A stretch of 64,000 nucleotides of DNA. It comes from Aplidium turbinatum (lineage: Eukaryota; Chordata; Ascidiacea; Aplousobranchia; Polyclinidae). Below the pieces are notes generated by a model. It saw only the letters and a program-made list of their open reading frames with translations. It was not told the DNA's origin and ran no database searches. This document shows, in pieces, positions 40,001-52,000 of the stretch. The stretch lies in the NCBI GenBank assembly GCA_918807975.1, contig OU964922.1:4725501-4789500 (forward strand). Reading direction: 5' to 3'. Numbering within the stretch: the stretch's first letter is position 1; each line of letters starts with the position of its first letter. The position numbers and the translations under genes are program-made.

Positions 40001-43000
40001 CGTCACAATTAAAAAAGCGCATTGTTTACGATGGCAAGTCTGAATTTTGAGGAACTTGTGTTAATGATGTAATGTTTTCGGGTCCTGACTTGTTAAACCC
40101 TCTGGTAGATGTCTTGGCTAGATTTCGGCTTGGTAGATTTGGTCTCATGGCTGATGTGACTAAATGCTTCTTTCAAATAAAGTTACCGGAGTCGCAAAGG
40201 GATTTGTTTCGTATATGGTGGTTTGAAGATGATGACCTTGAAAATGGTAGGATGGTACCATTTCGTTTTTGTGTACACCCTTGGGGAATAAAGAGTAGCC
40301 CGTATATCGCTTGCTTGGCTATAAAGAAAATGATCGAGCAGAATCCCAGCAGTGCTGGTGAATTGACTCTCTGCAATATTGCAAATAATATGTACATGGA
40401 TGATTTTATATTTTCGGCTGATAGCTTAGAGGAAGCTCAGCAAATCACTCATGAATCAATTGCTTTGTTTGATAGCCGTGGGTTTAAACTTGTCAAGTGG
40501 AGTGCTAACAAGGAGTCTATGATTGTCTTGTCAAATTTGGATAATGAGATGCTTTCACCTTTGATTCGTGACATTGACTTTCAGACTGAAAATATGACTT
40601 TGCCATCAGCGAAGACATTGGGTTGTGTGTGGCAAACCGAGTCTGACGAGATGCGTATCGCATGTTCCTTAAAGCCCTTAGCTAAACACACGCGCCGAAG
40701 TATGCTCAGTCAGCTTGGACAAAATTTTGATCCGCTAGGCTTTGGAGCGCCATTTTTTCTAAAAGCACGCCTTATACTTCAGCAATTGGCGATAGACAAG
40801 TTTGATTGGGACACCGAGGTCCCTGATAGCTTTGTTAAAGAGTGGGAGTCGTGGCTTCGCTCTTTGGACCTGCTTAAGGATTTTTCGTTACCGAGATGGT
40901 ATTTTGCAAACTCTGGTGTGTGCAGTCCTGATGATATTGTTTCATATCAATTGCATGGGTTTAGTGATGCTTCGAATCAAGCTTTCTCTTCTGTTGTTTA
41001 CTTACGTAGACTGGTTAACGGAGTTCCGAGTGTGTCTTTCGTTCTGGGTAAATCTACCATTGTTGTAAAAAATCAGTTTTCTTGGCCGATAGCTAGGAAA
41101 GAGCTTGTTGCCGCTTTAAATACAGCAAGACTCGTGAAGCAGGCCTACGAGGCATTGAAGATGCCCGACTGCAGTAAGTATTTTTGGTGTGATTCTCGGA
41201 CTGTGTTGCAGTGGGTTAAGAACCCTGATTTACGTTTGAATAAGTTTATTACGCGTCGAGTTGAGCATATTTTATTGTCTGGAGCCCAGGATTGGCGTTT
41301 TTGCCCTATCGATATGAACCCAGCTGATGTTGGCACAAGGCCAAATCTTATTACAAAGAAAGAGTTTCGAGAGTTGTGGTTAAATGGTTCTAGTCTTCTC
41401 TATCAGTGTGAAGAAATTCCATCTGTAGAAAACCCCACTCCAGTACCTGTCCATAGCCTATATCTTCGTGACGAAGAGGGGTCGCTTGACGTTGGACAGG
41501 GTGGCCTTCACAGATTGATCGAGGTCGCACCTTCTTTGTATGTTATGAAAAAGAGAATTGCTTATTTGGTTGCTTTTGTTGAATTTTTGTGCTGTAAAAC
41601 GAGAAAGCGTAGCTTTATGAAGCCAAAACTGGACGCCTCTTATCTTAATAGAGCCTTAGACTTAACTGTGAAGTTTGTTCAGAAGAGCGTGTATGGCGAT
41701 GTGTTACATTTAATGACCAAACGATCGCCGGATGCACTTGAGGAAGTGATAAAGCGGGGTAGTGTTGGCGCTTCGCAACGTGAGAAGGAACGCTTGAAGG
41801 AATTGCGTTCACTTAAAAAGTACAGACCTTGTGTAGATGATGCTGGTGTAATCCGCATTGAAGGGCGCTTAAGTAATTCTCCCGAGATTTCTCTAGAAGC
41901 AAAGCATCCGATTGTTTTGCCTTCGAAACACCCCTTCACTAGGCTTGTTGTACTGTCGCATCATAATCGAAATGCGCACTGTGGAGTACAACACACTTTG
42001 TTGTCTACGCGACAGAAGTTTTGGATCGCTAATGGTAATGCTTCCGTGAAGAGGTATCTTAATGATTGTGGTGTATGTGCGATTGAGAAAGCTCGGCCTA
42101 TAAGGCAGCTCATGTCTGATTTACCTTTGTCTCGCACAACTGCCCATAGGAAACCCTTTTTTGATTGCGGCTTAGACTATCTTGGACCATTGACCTTTGT
42201 TGAAGGTAGGAGTCACAAAAAAGCTTGGGGACTCTTATTCACATGTATGGCATCTCGCGCTATTCATGTTGAGCTGGTCACGTCATTGTCGCTGAGTGAT
42301 TTTTTACTTGCCTTTACAAGGTTTACAGATTTACGTGGGCAGGTTAATGCTATCTATTCCGATAATGGAAGTACCTTTCAGGCAGCATCTAAGAAGTTAC
42401 CCGAGTTGATAGAATCAGCTGAATTTCACAACGCCCTGAGACAGAGAGAGATAAACTGGGAATTTATACCTCCGTATGCTCCGGCGCAAGGTGGCGCCTG
42501 GGAGGCAATGGTTAAACAATTTAAAATTGCATTTTTTCACATTTTGGACTCTTCAATACGTAAGCCCAGTTTTATTGAACTGCTTACGTACACAGGTAGT
42601 GCCGTTCGGATCGTGAACGAACGCCCTTTGGTACCTTTGAGTGACGACCCTAGGGATTTTACTGTCATCACCCCTGCCTCACTTTTGACCCCATACTTAG
42701 ACCCATACTGTGCTGTTGGGCAACCACATGATCGTGACCAATTAAGAAGGGATTATCGGTTCAATTTGTCACTTTCTCAGCAGTTTTGGAGTAAATGGAT
42801 CGATTTTTACTTGCCAGGTCTTCAGGGCCGGAAAAAATGGCTAAAAATGGCCGAGAATTTGGAGCCTGGTCAACTTGTAGTGGTAGGTTCTCTCCAAGAC
42901 ATTGGTAAACGTGGGAAGTATCAACTTGGGAGGGTGCATGAGGTAGTTCCACAAATTAGGAAAGGGAAGCCTGTGGTTCGTAGAGCCAAAGTTGTCGTCT

Positions 43001-46000
43001 GCAACTATGATGAGAGTACGGGGAAAGTGAAAGTAGACTACGTGTTGAGGGATATTTCGTGCCTCGCCCCCGTAAAGAACACCTAAGTGTTAGGGTTTGA
43101 GCCTGGTTTTGTCTGCGGTGGCCGACCCTTGTCTGAGCCCGGAACAGTCGGTTATTAGCGCAACCATTGTATATAGCGTCATTTAGCGTGTACCTATGGT
43201 ACCAATTTCATGTATCGTCGTGTTTATTCTTATTGCTGTTCATTCTTTGCATGCCCTTTGTATTTGCGTATTAACTTAAACGTGAGTGATTCAAACTATT
43301 TGTGTATCATGTGTTTTTATTCATTGGCTCACAATTGTCGTCAATTCTTTTTTAGTTATGCCATGTCAGACTGTCATAACTAGGGGCCGCTATGTTCCCG
43401 ACAATTTTCACCAAATCAAACGTCATATAAAAACCGTTCAAGTCTACTGAATATTACGTCATGGAAATTCCTAAAGCATGTGCCAAAATTGCACCATCGT
43501 TCATAAGACCTGTTTGGACCTGTTTGGGCCTGTTTAAACAGGAAATATTACATCAGCTTAAACACCTGTTGGAATGACTTCATAATTGTCTTTCATTTAT
43601 TGCGTCACAGTTACTTTCTACGTGAATTTGAGATATTGATATCTATTCTGGTCATTCGTAAAATGATTGTTTGAAAGTTGGCCGCACTTTTAACTGTTGG
43701 CTTAGTGCTTGCTAGCTGGACAAAAGTTCCGTCTTTTATCCAAGTAATCTGTTGTGTAGTGACAGTTTAAGTGGTGTACGCGTTGCACCCCCTCGTTTTT
43801 GGTAGCCGTGGGCTAATTTTTACAGAAATACACTGTTTGAAAAGAAGTTCAAGTGTGTGTTTCTTCGGTCATTATACGCAGACGAAAGGATCCGGGAACT
43901 TTAAGTTACAATTTTCCCACGAAGAAATTATGGTTTACCGCTGTGACCAAGAAGTACGTTAGCCCAAGGCAGGCTTATAGTTTGGTTGGCTTTGGACTTT
44001 GCTAAAAAAAGTTATAATGTCTGCATTGAATCTATGGCCACCTTTTGCTTATGGACTGTAGCATTCACTAGTAAAGCCTAACACGTTAATTTGGTGTGGG
44101 ATATATCATATAGGTATCAACTGTGGCAACAATTTGTTGGTGTGACTATTGCACTTCAAACCAGTTCACAGTTTAGCAGTGGAGACTATTTTCAAACTTT
44201 TCTTTAGTCTTATAGTCTGCTCTATATTTTAGTCAGTCAGTGACAGTAGTCAATTAGTTTATAATAATGATGACATTGAAGGTATGTTGGTATTTGTTAA
44301 ACCTTAGATGTCATGTCATGTAGGTAATAAATATTATTAGATGTCATGTAATGTAGGTAATAAATATTATTCATTTGTTCAAATAATAATAATATTTATT
44401 TGCATCAGACAAAGCTGTCCATATCCAAAACAACGAAATAATACACAAACTGCAAACATCGAACAACAACAACGAAAAACAACGAATAATACACAAACTG
44501 CAAATGCACAAAATCTCACTAAATATGCTATCAACTGTTACAAGTTTACAGACAATGGTACGGTAGTGTTACAAGTTAGAAGAACTGAAAGTATTCAGAA
44601 CGATAAAAACAATCAGATGACATGGCAGCCATCAAAACTAAATAATAGAATACATAGAATTATTATACTGAAGACGGTAATTTGATTTACGATGGCAGTC
44701 GGACCTCATCAAGGAGGCAACAATAGAGTTAGACGATACTTCACATCTTCCAACAAAAGAAAAAACATAGTTCCGAAGGAATGCATCAAATGTTATGATG
44801 TTGCACAAGACTTGATGTTCATTGTTCACGTACGCTATAATGTTAAGGCAAATTGTGTAAAATGCTAAATTCTATTGTGTAAAAATTGTAAAGTGTAAAA
44901 ATTGTAAAAGTGTAAAATTCTAAAATTGTGTAAAATTCTAAATAAAGCAGAAATCCTGTTATTAGCAGAATGAAAACTAAGTGGATTACCCATATACTTT
45001 TTAATTGTTTTATTTATGTAAAATCTGTCACTTGTCTCAAATAAAACAGTTTTTATACCAGAAAATGCTTCACACATAAAACCTAGGCAAGGTATTGATG
45101 TCATAGGTAATTCTGTAGTTTTAACGTACTAATCATTCTTATACTTTTAGTACTATTTATGTATAACTATATAATGCATTTGACCATTAATTCATAAAAT
45201 GTTTAACACTTGCTATGTACCCGGATGTACAACTGAATATAAATCAAGTAGCGAGGTTAAAACTTCTCTGTTCAAATTTCCCAATGATGTTGAACTGAGG
45301 AAAAATGGGTGCGAGCAATACCATGAAAAAATTGGAAGTTGATTGATTGATTTTGATATTCCAACTTCTTGCTTTGAACACATTTTGGAACACTCATGCA
45401 AGCCATGTTTTTCTGACACATGCTCTCAGTAAGTCAAAAAGTATGTTTACAGTATTTTTTGTTAATCTAAGTAACTGAAGTTACTTTGTTTTATTTCTTT
45501 TTGTTAATCGTAAACTAAAATTTTGACTTGTGCAGATAAAATTGATTTATCACATATATATCTTGATACAGCTTCGGTAGAGAGTTTGTCTTGTTAAACC
45601 ATAGGCATACGAAGCCGAGCAACGTTATCAAGTTTAGCATATTTAAAGATTATTATATTTACAAAAACACAAAACTACGCAACAATTAAATATCGAACGT
45701 TTTCGACATCACAAGATGTCCTCTTCAGGAATAACATACATACAACTTTATGTATGTTATTCCTGAAGTTGTATGTATGTTATTCCTGAAGAGGACATCT
45801 TGTGATGTCGAAAACGTTCGATATTTAATTGTTGCGTAGTTTTGTGTTTTTGTAAATATAATAATCTTTAAATATGCTAAACTTGATAACGTTGCTCGGC
45901 TTCGTATGCCTATGGTTCAATATATATCTTGGTTAAATACACAAACCGTTTTATCGCATGAGATTCTTGAATACTAAACCATAACACAATTGGATAATCG

Positions 46001-49000
46001 CATGTATCATAAAAAATTTGACAATTGGACTATGCAATTATCCGGTTTTGTCTATTTTATATTGTAATCTAATATGCTTGTTTGCAATATAAAGAAATAT
46101 GCTTGCTTATCAATTTTGCATGACTGTCATTTACATTAACTTCAGTGTTCTTGAAAGTTGCAATGTATTAACTCTTAAACATATGACACATTTTAAGACA
46201 TTTTCCATGAATCAACTAGTCGAGGATTGGAATTTTATGCTGAGGATCACCCATCTTTTCTTGAAACTGCTCGATTGATCAAAATGGTGGAGAATTTGTG
46301 GAAAGTGATGTTTGTGAAACATCAGTTTAAAGGTTAGAGCAACTTCACATAAATATTATATAACATTTTGCTGCAAAGGCACACATGAAGAAGTATATTT
46401 GTTTATTCTTAATTGTTTAATTATTTGTGGAGACTGAAGCTTTCTGGCATGTTACCTCCAAAATTTGTATGACTGATTACAAAGAAAAAATATACATATT
46501 AGAACACATTATCTTCATAAAGTACTGTCATTACCCAAAGATTATGCTTATGCCGAAATTAGTTGAAGCTTCTTAGATAGATACTACATTTACTCAATGT
46601 TTCAGGTAATAAAATACAAGATGATGCTGTCTTTACTTCAACAAGAAGCTTTGCTAGCTGGAGCCAAATTGTCATCCTTAAATTTCCCAGCAATTACAGC
46701 AACAAAAGTTGCATTGTCAGTAACTTGGCTGGTTGATTTTTTTAGGATTGTGACATTAGATGACCTATCCACATCTGACATGAATGTGGCATACTATGTT
46801 GCTGGGTATATTGACAGAAGCATTTGTCCTCGTAGGAAATGTAATGCTTGCAAGGAACTTCTTGTTGCCCATCAAGATGACACTTTAGTGGAAGAAAGCA
46901 ATGAGTGTTGCAAGCTTCTTGCTTTAGCTGATCGTGGTGGTTTATCCAAGCCAACAGAACTATGTTTTATTGTAACCTCTCTTGCAGTGCACCATTATTA
47001 TGCTGTGTTATTAGAGTGTTAGAGTGGAAAATTAAAAGGAATTTAAAAGGAGGACTGTTCACTATTGGAAATCAACGTAATATTTTTGTTTCCGCTCTCA
47101 CGGAATGCGCAGTGTCTCAGTTTAATTTCCTTCTTGTCATCGTATCTTTAAAGTGTGATTCTGGTCATGCAAGCTTTAAAATGATTGTAGAAACTGCTTT
47201 AATTGTGTCGCAAAGAATGAACTTAACGTTTTGAAGACATTAAAAAAGATTTGGTTGCCAGTTCATCGCGAAAAATTCAAAAACTACCTTCAAAAAACTA
47301 ACTGTAAGCAATCATTAAATATATATTGAGAAGAGGTTGCTTGGTTATAGAAGAACCATATTTATTATACATTGTGTAATTGTTTACTTATGTTATGTAC
47401 AATTGTACATGACAATGTTTGATATGTGAATATTGTTTATAATGCTCTGGTATGTGAAATGTATGCAACATAGCTTTATATAGCCTGTAGCATACAATAT
47501 GCATAGGCGTATGTCAGTTTATTAATAAATGTCATATAAGCGTTTTGATACATTTATTACTTTATTAGAACGTTGTTGCCATTCTTTAGTGACAATACAT
47601 TCATATGTTCAAAATTGATGGTGCTGTTCGATGTGACTGCGTATCTACTTAAATTGTACAGTGACCCTTCTAGTGTTGGCGGATAAGCGGAGTTTCGCGT
47701 CCCGTAATATAAAGTCCCTACTTTACTGTTTGCATGTTTTTTTTCAGACCTTCTGATGATCCGTTAGGTGAAACAATTTGTAAAGGCTTCAGATAGTAAT
47801 AACTATATTTGATTTAGAGAGTAGAGAATGTGTTAGCTGTGGACATGGTGGTTCTATTGAGTTGAACCGGATGGGCTACTAAACGTTTTCAGTAGGTAGG
47901 CTACATAACGTTTTAATTCGAAAAAAATAATATAGCTCAAATTTCATGTCTCAAACGTAAGCTTTAGGTGTATACAAACTAAGATATTTTATCAGCACGT
48001 GTTTCCACGTCATAATTTTGATATAAACTGGCAAAACGGGCTTTGTAATGGAAAATCGTCACGTGGGGGAGGGGGGGTTGACAAAAACGTTACGTTGGCG
48101 TCACATGGGGGAGGGGCGGTCAAAAAGTTGGAAAAACAGCGTTATGTAATATTTAAACGCTCCCTTACTCTATTTTTAGAAGATTTAGGCATGATTTAAC
48201 AGTTAACAATGCTACCCACAACAAGGTCAGCTTTATAAACTAAAAATGATATGTGAAGAAAGTAATGCAATTTTTGGAAAAAAAGATAGTCTACATAGCC
48301 TACATACAGTAGGCTAGCCTACGCAGAACTAGGAATTTAAGTGCTGAAAACTTAGTTGTCTGAGCCTTTCGTAATACTATGAACTTTATTAGTGTCATTC
48401 TCAAAGCTACATATCAAAAATGCAGAAATGTCAGAACCACAAACAGCAACTTGATCTGACTAAGCAGTTCTTATTCCAGAAGACCTGATAATTACATATA
48501 CTGCCTCTTAGGCCTACTTTACACAATTTGGAAAACCTAGCCTAACCTAACTTTGAACCGAAGCCTGAATGATTATTTAACAACCAAGCATAAAATTATA
48601 AGACAACTTCTTATCTGAATTTTTGCAGCCTCATCTACAAGTAATCACTAATCAGCATCACAACTTCAGTCTTCAAAAGCTATCAATCTCAGTCTCAGCA
48701 GCAGACAGCAATCGGACGCGCGCGTGTGTGCGGCACACAACACGTTTTCCCTAACTAGCCATTCAGAGCGCGCTATCTGGATCACGTGGATTGATGCGTT
48801 GTGATAGCATTTTTTGTGGAATCACCTTGCAAGAATTAGAAAATACGAACCTTAAAATGCTTACATGTTTACGGTTACTGGATTTTATTGCCTAAAACTT
48901 CACAAAAATACTCTACACAACAGTAGTCACCCTGTGTGATAATTCGATTTTGTCCATTCAAATTTCACATCGCCTTACTGTATACGTTTCGAAAAAACAA

Positions 49001-52000
49001 TTTATAAAATATCATGACTTTACCTTCAAGTGCAAATGTCAGAATATCTGACTGCAATTGGTTGGTAATTTCATCAAGATTGTTAAACCCAGCCACGTAA
49101 TAAACTCTTTCGTTCGTATTAGTCCCTGACGCTATCGTCTGTCATAGAATACAACTTTATCAACAAATAAATAGAGAATTAAAAAATATTTAAAAATTGT
49201 TATCAGTTTTTCTGTGACGTGAATATTTCCAGGAACAAAATTGGTAAATGATGTTGTCAGTTTATCAGATATATTTTAAATCACTTTTGCAACACTTGAA
49301 GAAATAAACATGTATTATAGAAACAAAAAAAATTCTTAAAATATCCCAAAAGTGAGTGAGACTGATTAGGCGTCCAATCAAAAAGCATGCTTATGGTTCA
49401 TAAGATCTAAAATAAGCAAAACTATACCGTAACATTTATAAAAAAAAATTAGCCCAACAGTATTTGTGCAATGGAGGATTTTAGCCAGTAATGATATATT
49501 TTCATGTCAGTGTAGACATATTTTACCGACAAAATTTTTCATCTTTATTATTAATTTTGTTGCACTATTAATAATTATAATTAATCATCTTCAACATGTT
49601 TCTTACTATGTTGAGTGTTGGAGGCAATACGCCATTGTTCACGATCATAAACTGTTCTTGCAGCACTTTCATAACTTAATCGGTCTACTTTTCATATTAA
49701 TTTATAAGCAATAACTAACATTAATCCGGAACTGTTCCTTTTCGGTGTTTTTATTTGCCAACCATTGTTGCATCTAATAAAGCCAAAACATGTTTTGAAA
49801 ATAATCTTACTCTTAGTTGGTCGTCGACAATGCCATGGCCGACACCAATAGCGTACGTTCTGATGCCCAGTCTTCGGGCATTATTAGCACTGGCTGGGAG
49901 AGATCGGAAATCTGTCGAGCTAAAGAAGCAACAAAGTTGTGATAAAATTGAATGAGGCTGTTCACCAGGTATTTAGCTAAACAACAAGATACGTTATTTT
50001 GGCGCAAACAAAGCTGAACTATCACAAGATGTGTAAGGTGATAATCTGCTTTTATTCCGACATTTTGTCAACCAGATACGAATGACTTCTTCAAGGTGAA
50101 AACAGGTATTCAACAGTAACTAAAGCAACTAAACAAACAATAAATTACTAAACAAGTTATTACCTCGTCAATCCTTCGCGTCTTGTGATAGTTTAGTTTA
50201 ATTTGCACTCAGTGATGGAGGAACCATTTTAAAAGTAGGTGGGCCCAGAGGCGCAGCAGTCAAAGCCAGACCCCCCTTAGCATTGCTGCATTCTAAATAT
50301 TTTATATCATTTATACATTGAGTTTTCATGATTGCCTGTCGTACCAACAAGCGAAAAGTTTCCATTTTTGGGCCCAATTCAGTCAAAACATTTACAAAAT
50401 TGTTAAATTGCTTTATCACTATAAAGCTTTGATAGAGAGTTTGCTTTGTTGAACCAGGACACAAGTAGGCTACGTGTCAAAAACGTTTGAGTTTTGTGTG
50501 TAATAAAGTATGCCGCTAAGGTTACTATGTTTTATTTCTCTATGATTTATAGTGTTGTACAAAATATAGCGATGAACACACAATTAAAAAAAGAAACAAT
50601 ACACACACAGTTATAGCCTAATACCACCTGCGGGATAAATAATCTGCAGCATTATACAGTAGGCTGTGCGCATATGTAACAGCCGCAGCACCAATATGCA
50701 AATATAATACTGGCATCAACAATGCACAGCTAATTACCACAAAGTTTCAATACCAGGAGTACCGGTACTGGTATATAGGCCTACACATATTTAACAGTTA
50801 GCAAAGTTATCCGGGAGTAACAGCCTGCAGTATTATGTGCACAGTGTTGTACGTTGACGCCGCTAATTTGACGGCGTCATCTTTTTGTTGACGCTGAGGC
50901 TAGCGCCGTCAGTTTATTTTTTAGTTGACGGAAGTGATAGCGCCGATTTTAAGCGTTACGCGCTATGCGTCATTTTTCGTTTTCATAGAAAATCTCATTT
51001 CACTATGAGAGTTAAATTTTGTTTGACGTTTTGACATTCAGACAAATAGCAATGAACAATCTTTTTCTGTGGCAGCTTTTCCACTATCCAATTATGCAGT
51101 TTCAAGTTTGTTTATCGTATCCTGGGAATCTGAGTCGAGAAAAGTTGAAATCGAGAAAAGACGAAATCGTAAATCGCTAAAATAGCGCTAGAAATTACCG
51201 CTGACGTCGTTAATTTCTTTGAGAGCTGACGCAGTACTTTACGTCGTAATGTTTTTAGGAAATTTACGCTAACGCTGACGCCGTCAATTTATTTCATTGA
51301 CGCGTACAACACTGCATGTGCATACACAACAGCTGCACCACCAATATACAAATATAACAGGCCTACTGGTATCAAACAACAACAAGGTTCCTTCAACTGT
51401 CACTATATAGGTGACTGCTATACTGCATTACACTTGAAATTTTTCCTAAAAAAGTTAATAATACGATCATTGAAAGCAATAAATTCTTGGCAAAATTGAG
51501 GTGAGATCAACCTGATCGATCAAGTGTTTGTGAATGTGTTCAACTGTTCATCCTATGGTCAGTGGCGTAGCTAGGGGGGGAGGGGGGGCGAACCGCCCCG
51601 GGCGGCACGTCTGGGGGCGGCACTTTCAGACTACAATTTTTGATTTTGATTATAATCTGATAAAAAAACGCATTTCATTTTTACATGCTTTTTTTTGAAG
51701 GGGCAACAAAATCTGAATCCGCCCCTGGCGGCACATTCCCTACCATTCCCTAGCTACGCCACTGCCTATGGTTCAAGTGCTCTTGGTTAATCTGCTTTTT
51801 AAGTAATTTTTCACCAGTCTGTGGCACGAAAAAGACCATTTTGCAGTATACATAGGGATTTTCAAGTAAAACTGTACCAGTTTTAATAGATTTATGTAAA
51901 TGTTTTATCTATTCTAACAGCTTGAGTTCGTTTTCGAGAGAATTAACATCAATATCCCCATCTAGCCTGGTCTAAGTGCCTTCTTTCAGAAACAAAGTTG

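Larger units (their letters stand above)
34606..43949 (+). mobile_element. Bel/Pao-family LTR retrotransposon
   Basis: A 9.3 kb element with 557-bp LTRs (TG...CA ends) and a 5-bp duplication AGAAG (34601-34605 and 43950-43954). The family follows from the Pol order: retropepsin-like DUF1758 protease, reverse transcriptase, RNase H, then integrase. It is broken by an inserted 961-bp DNA element and about one further interruption. The LTRs look almost identical (one difference noticed), so the insertion is recent on the scale of this window. It lies in the 18 kb intron of the receptor gene on the opposite strand. Confidence 0.93.
45199..47290 (+). pseudogene. Decayed THAP/P-type DNA transposon
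   Basis: Begins with a THAP zinc-finger start, MFNTCYVPGCTTEY, then FKFPNDVELR and (after a frame change) KNWKLID and HSCKP. Further right: GLEFYAEDHPSFLETARLIK (46220-46310), then a 141-codon frame with AKLSSLNFPAITATKVALSV, YYVAGYIDRSICPRRKCNAC and LCFIVTSLAVHHYYAV, then SGHASFKMIVETA. A THAP domain followed by these blocks matches P-element/THAP9-type transposases of invertebrates. Frame changes and stops make it dead. The hairpin at 45597-45917 lies within it. Confidence 0.7.

Noticed and set aside
44341-44685. 114-codon Asn/Gln/Thr-rich frame
   Set aside because: Built on repeated ACAAACTGCAAA and AACAACGAA stretches; no domain and no flanking gene structure.
48710-48800. GC-rich CGCGCG stretch as a promoter or CpG island
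   Set aside because: Under 100 bp, inside the receptor intron, with no downstream exon on either strand that I could find.
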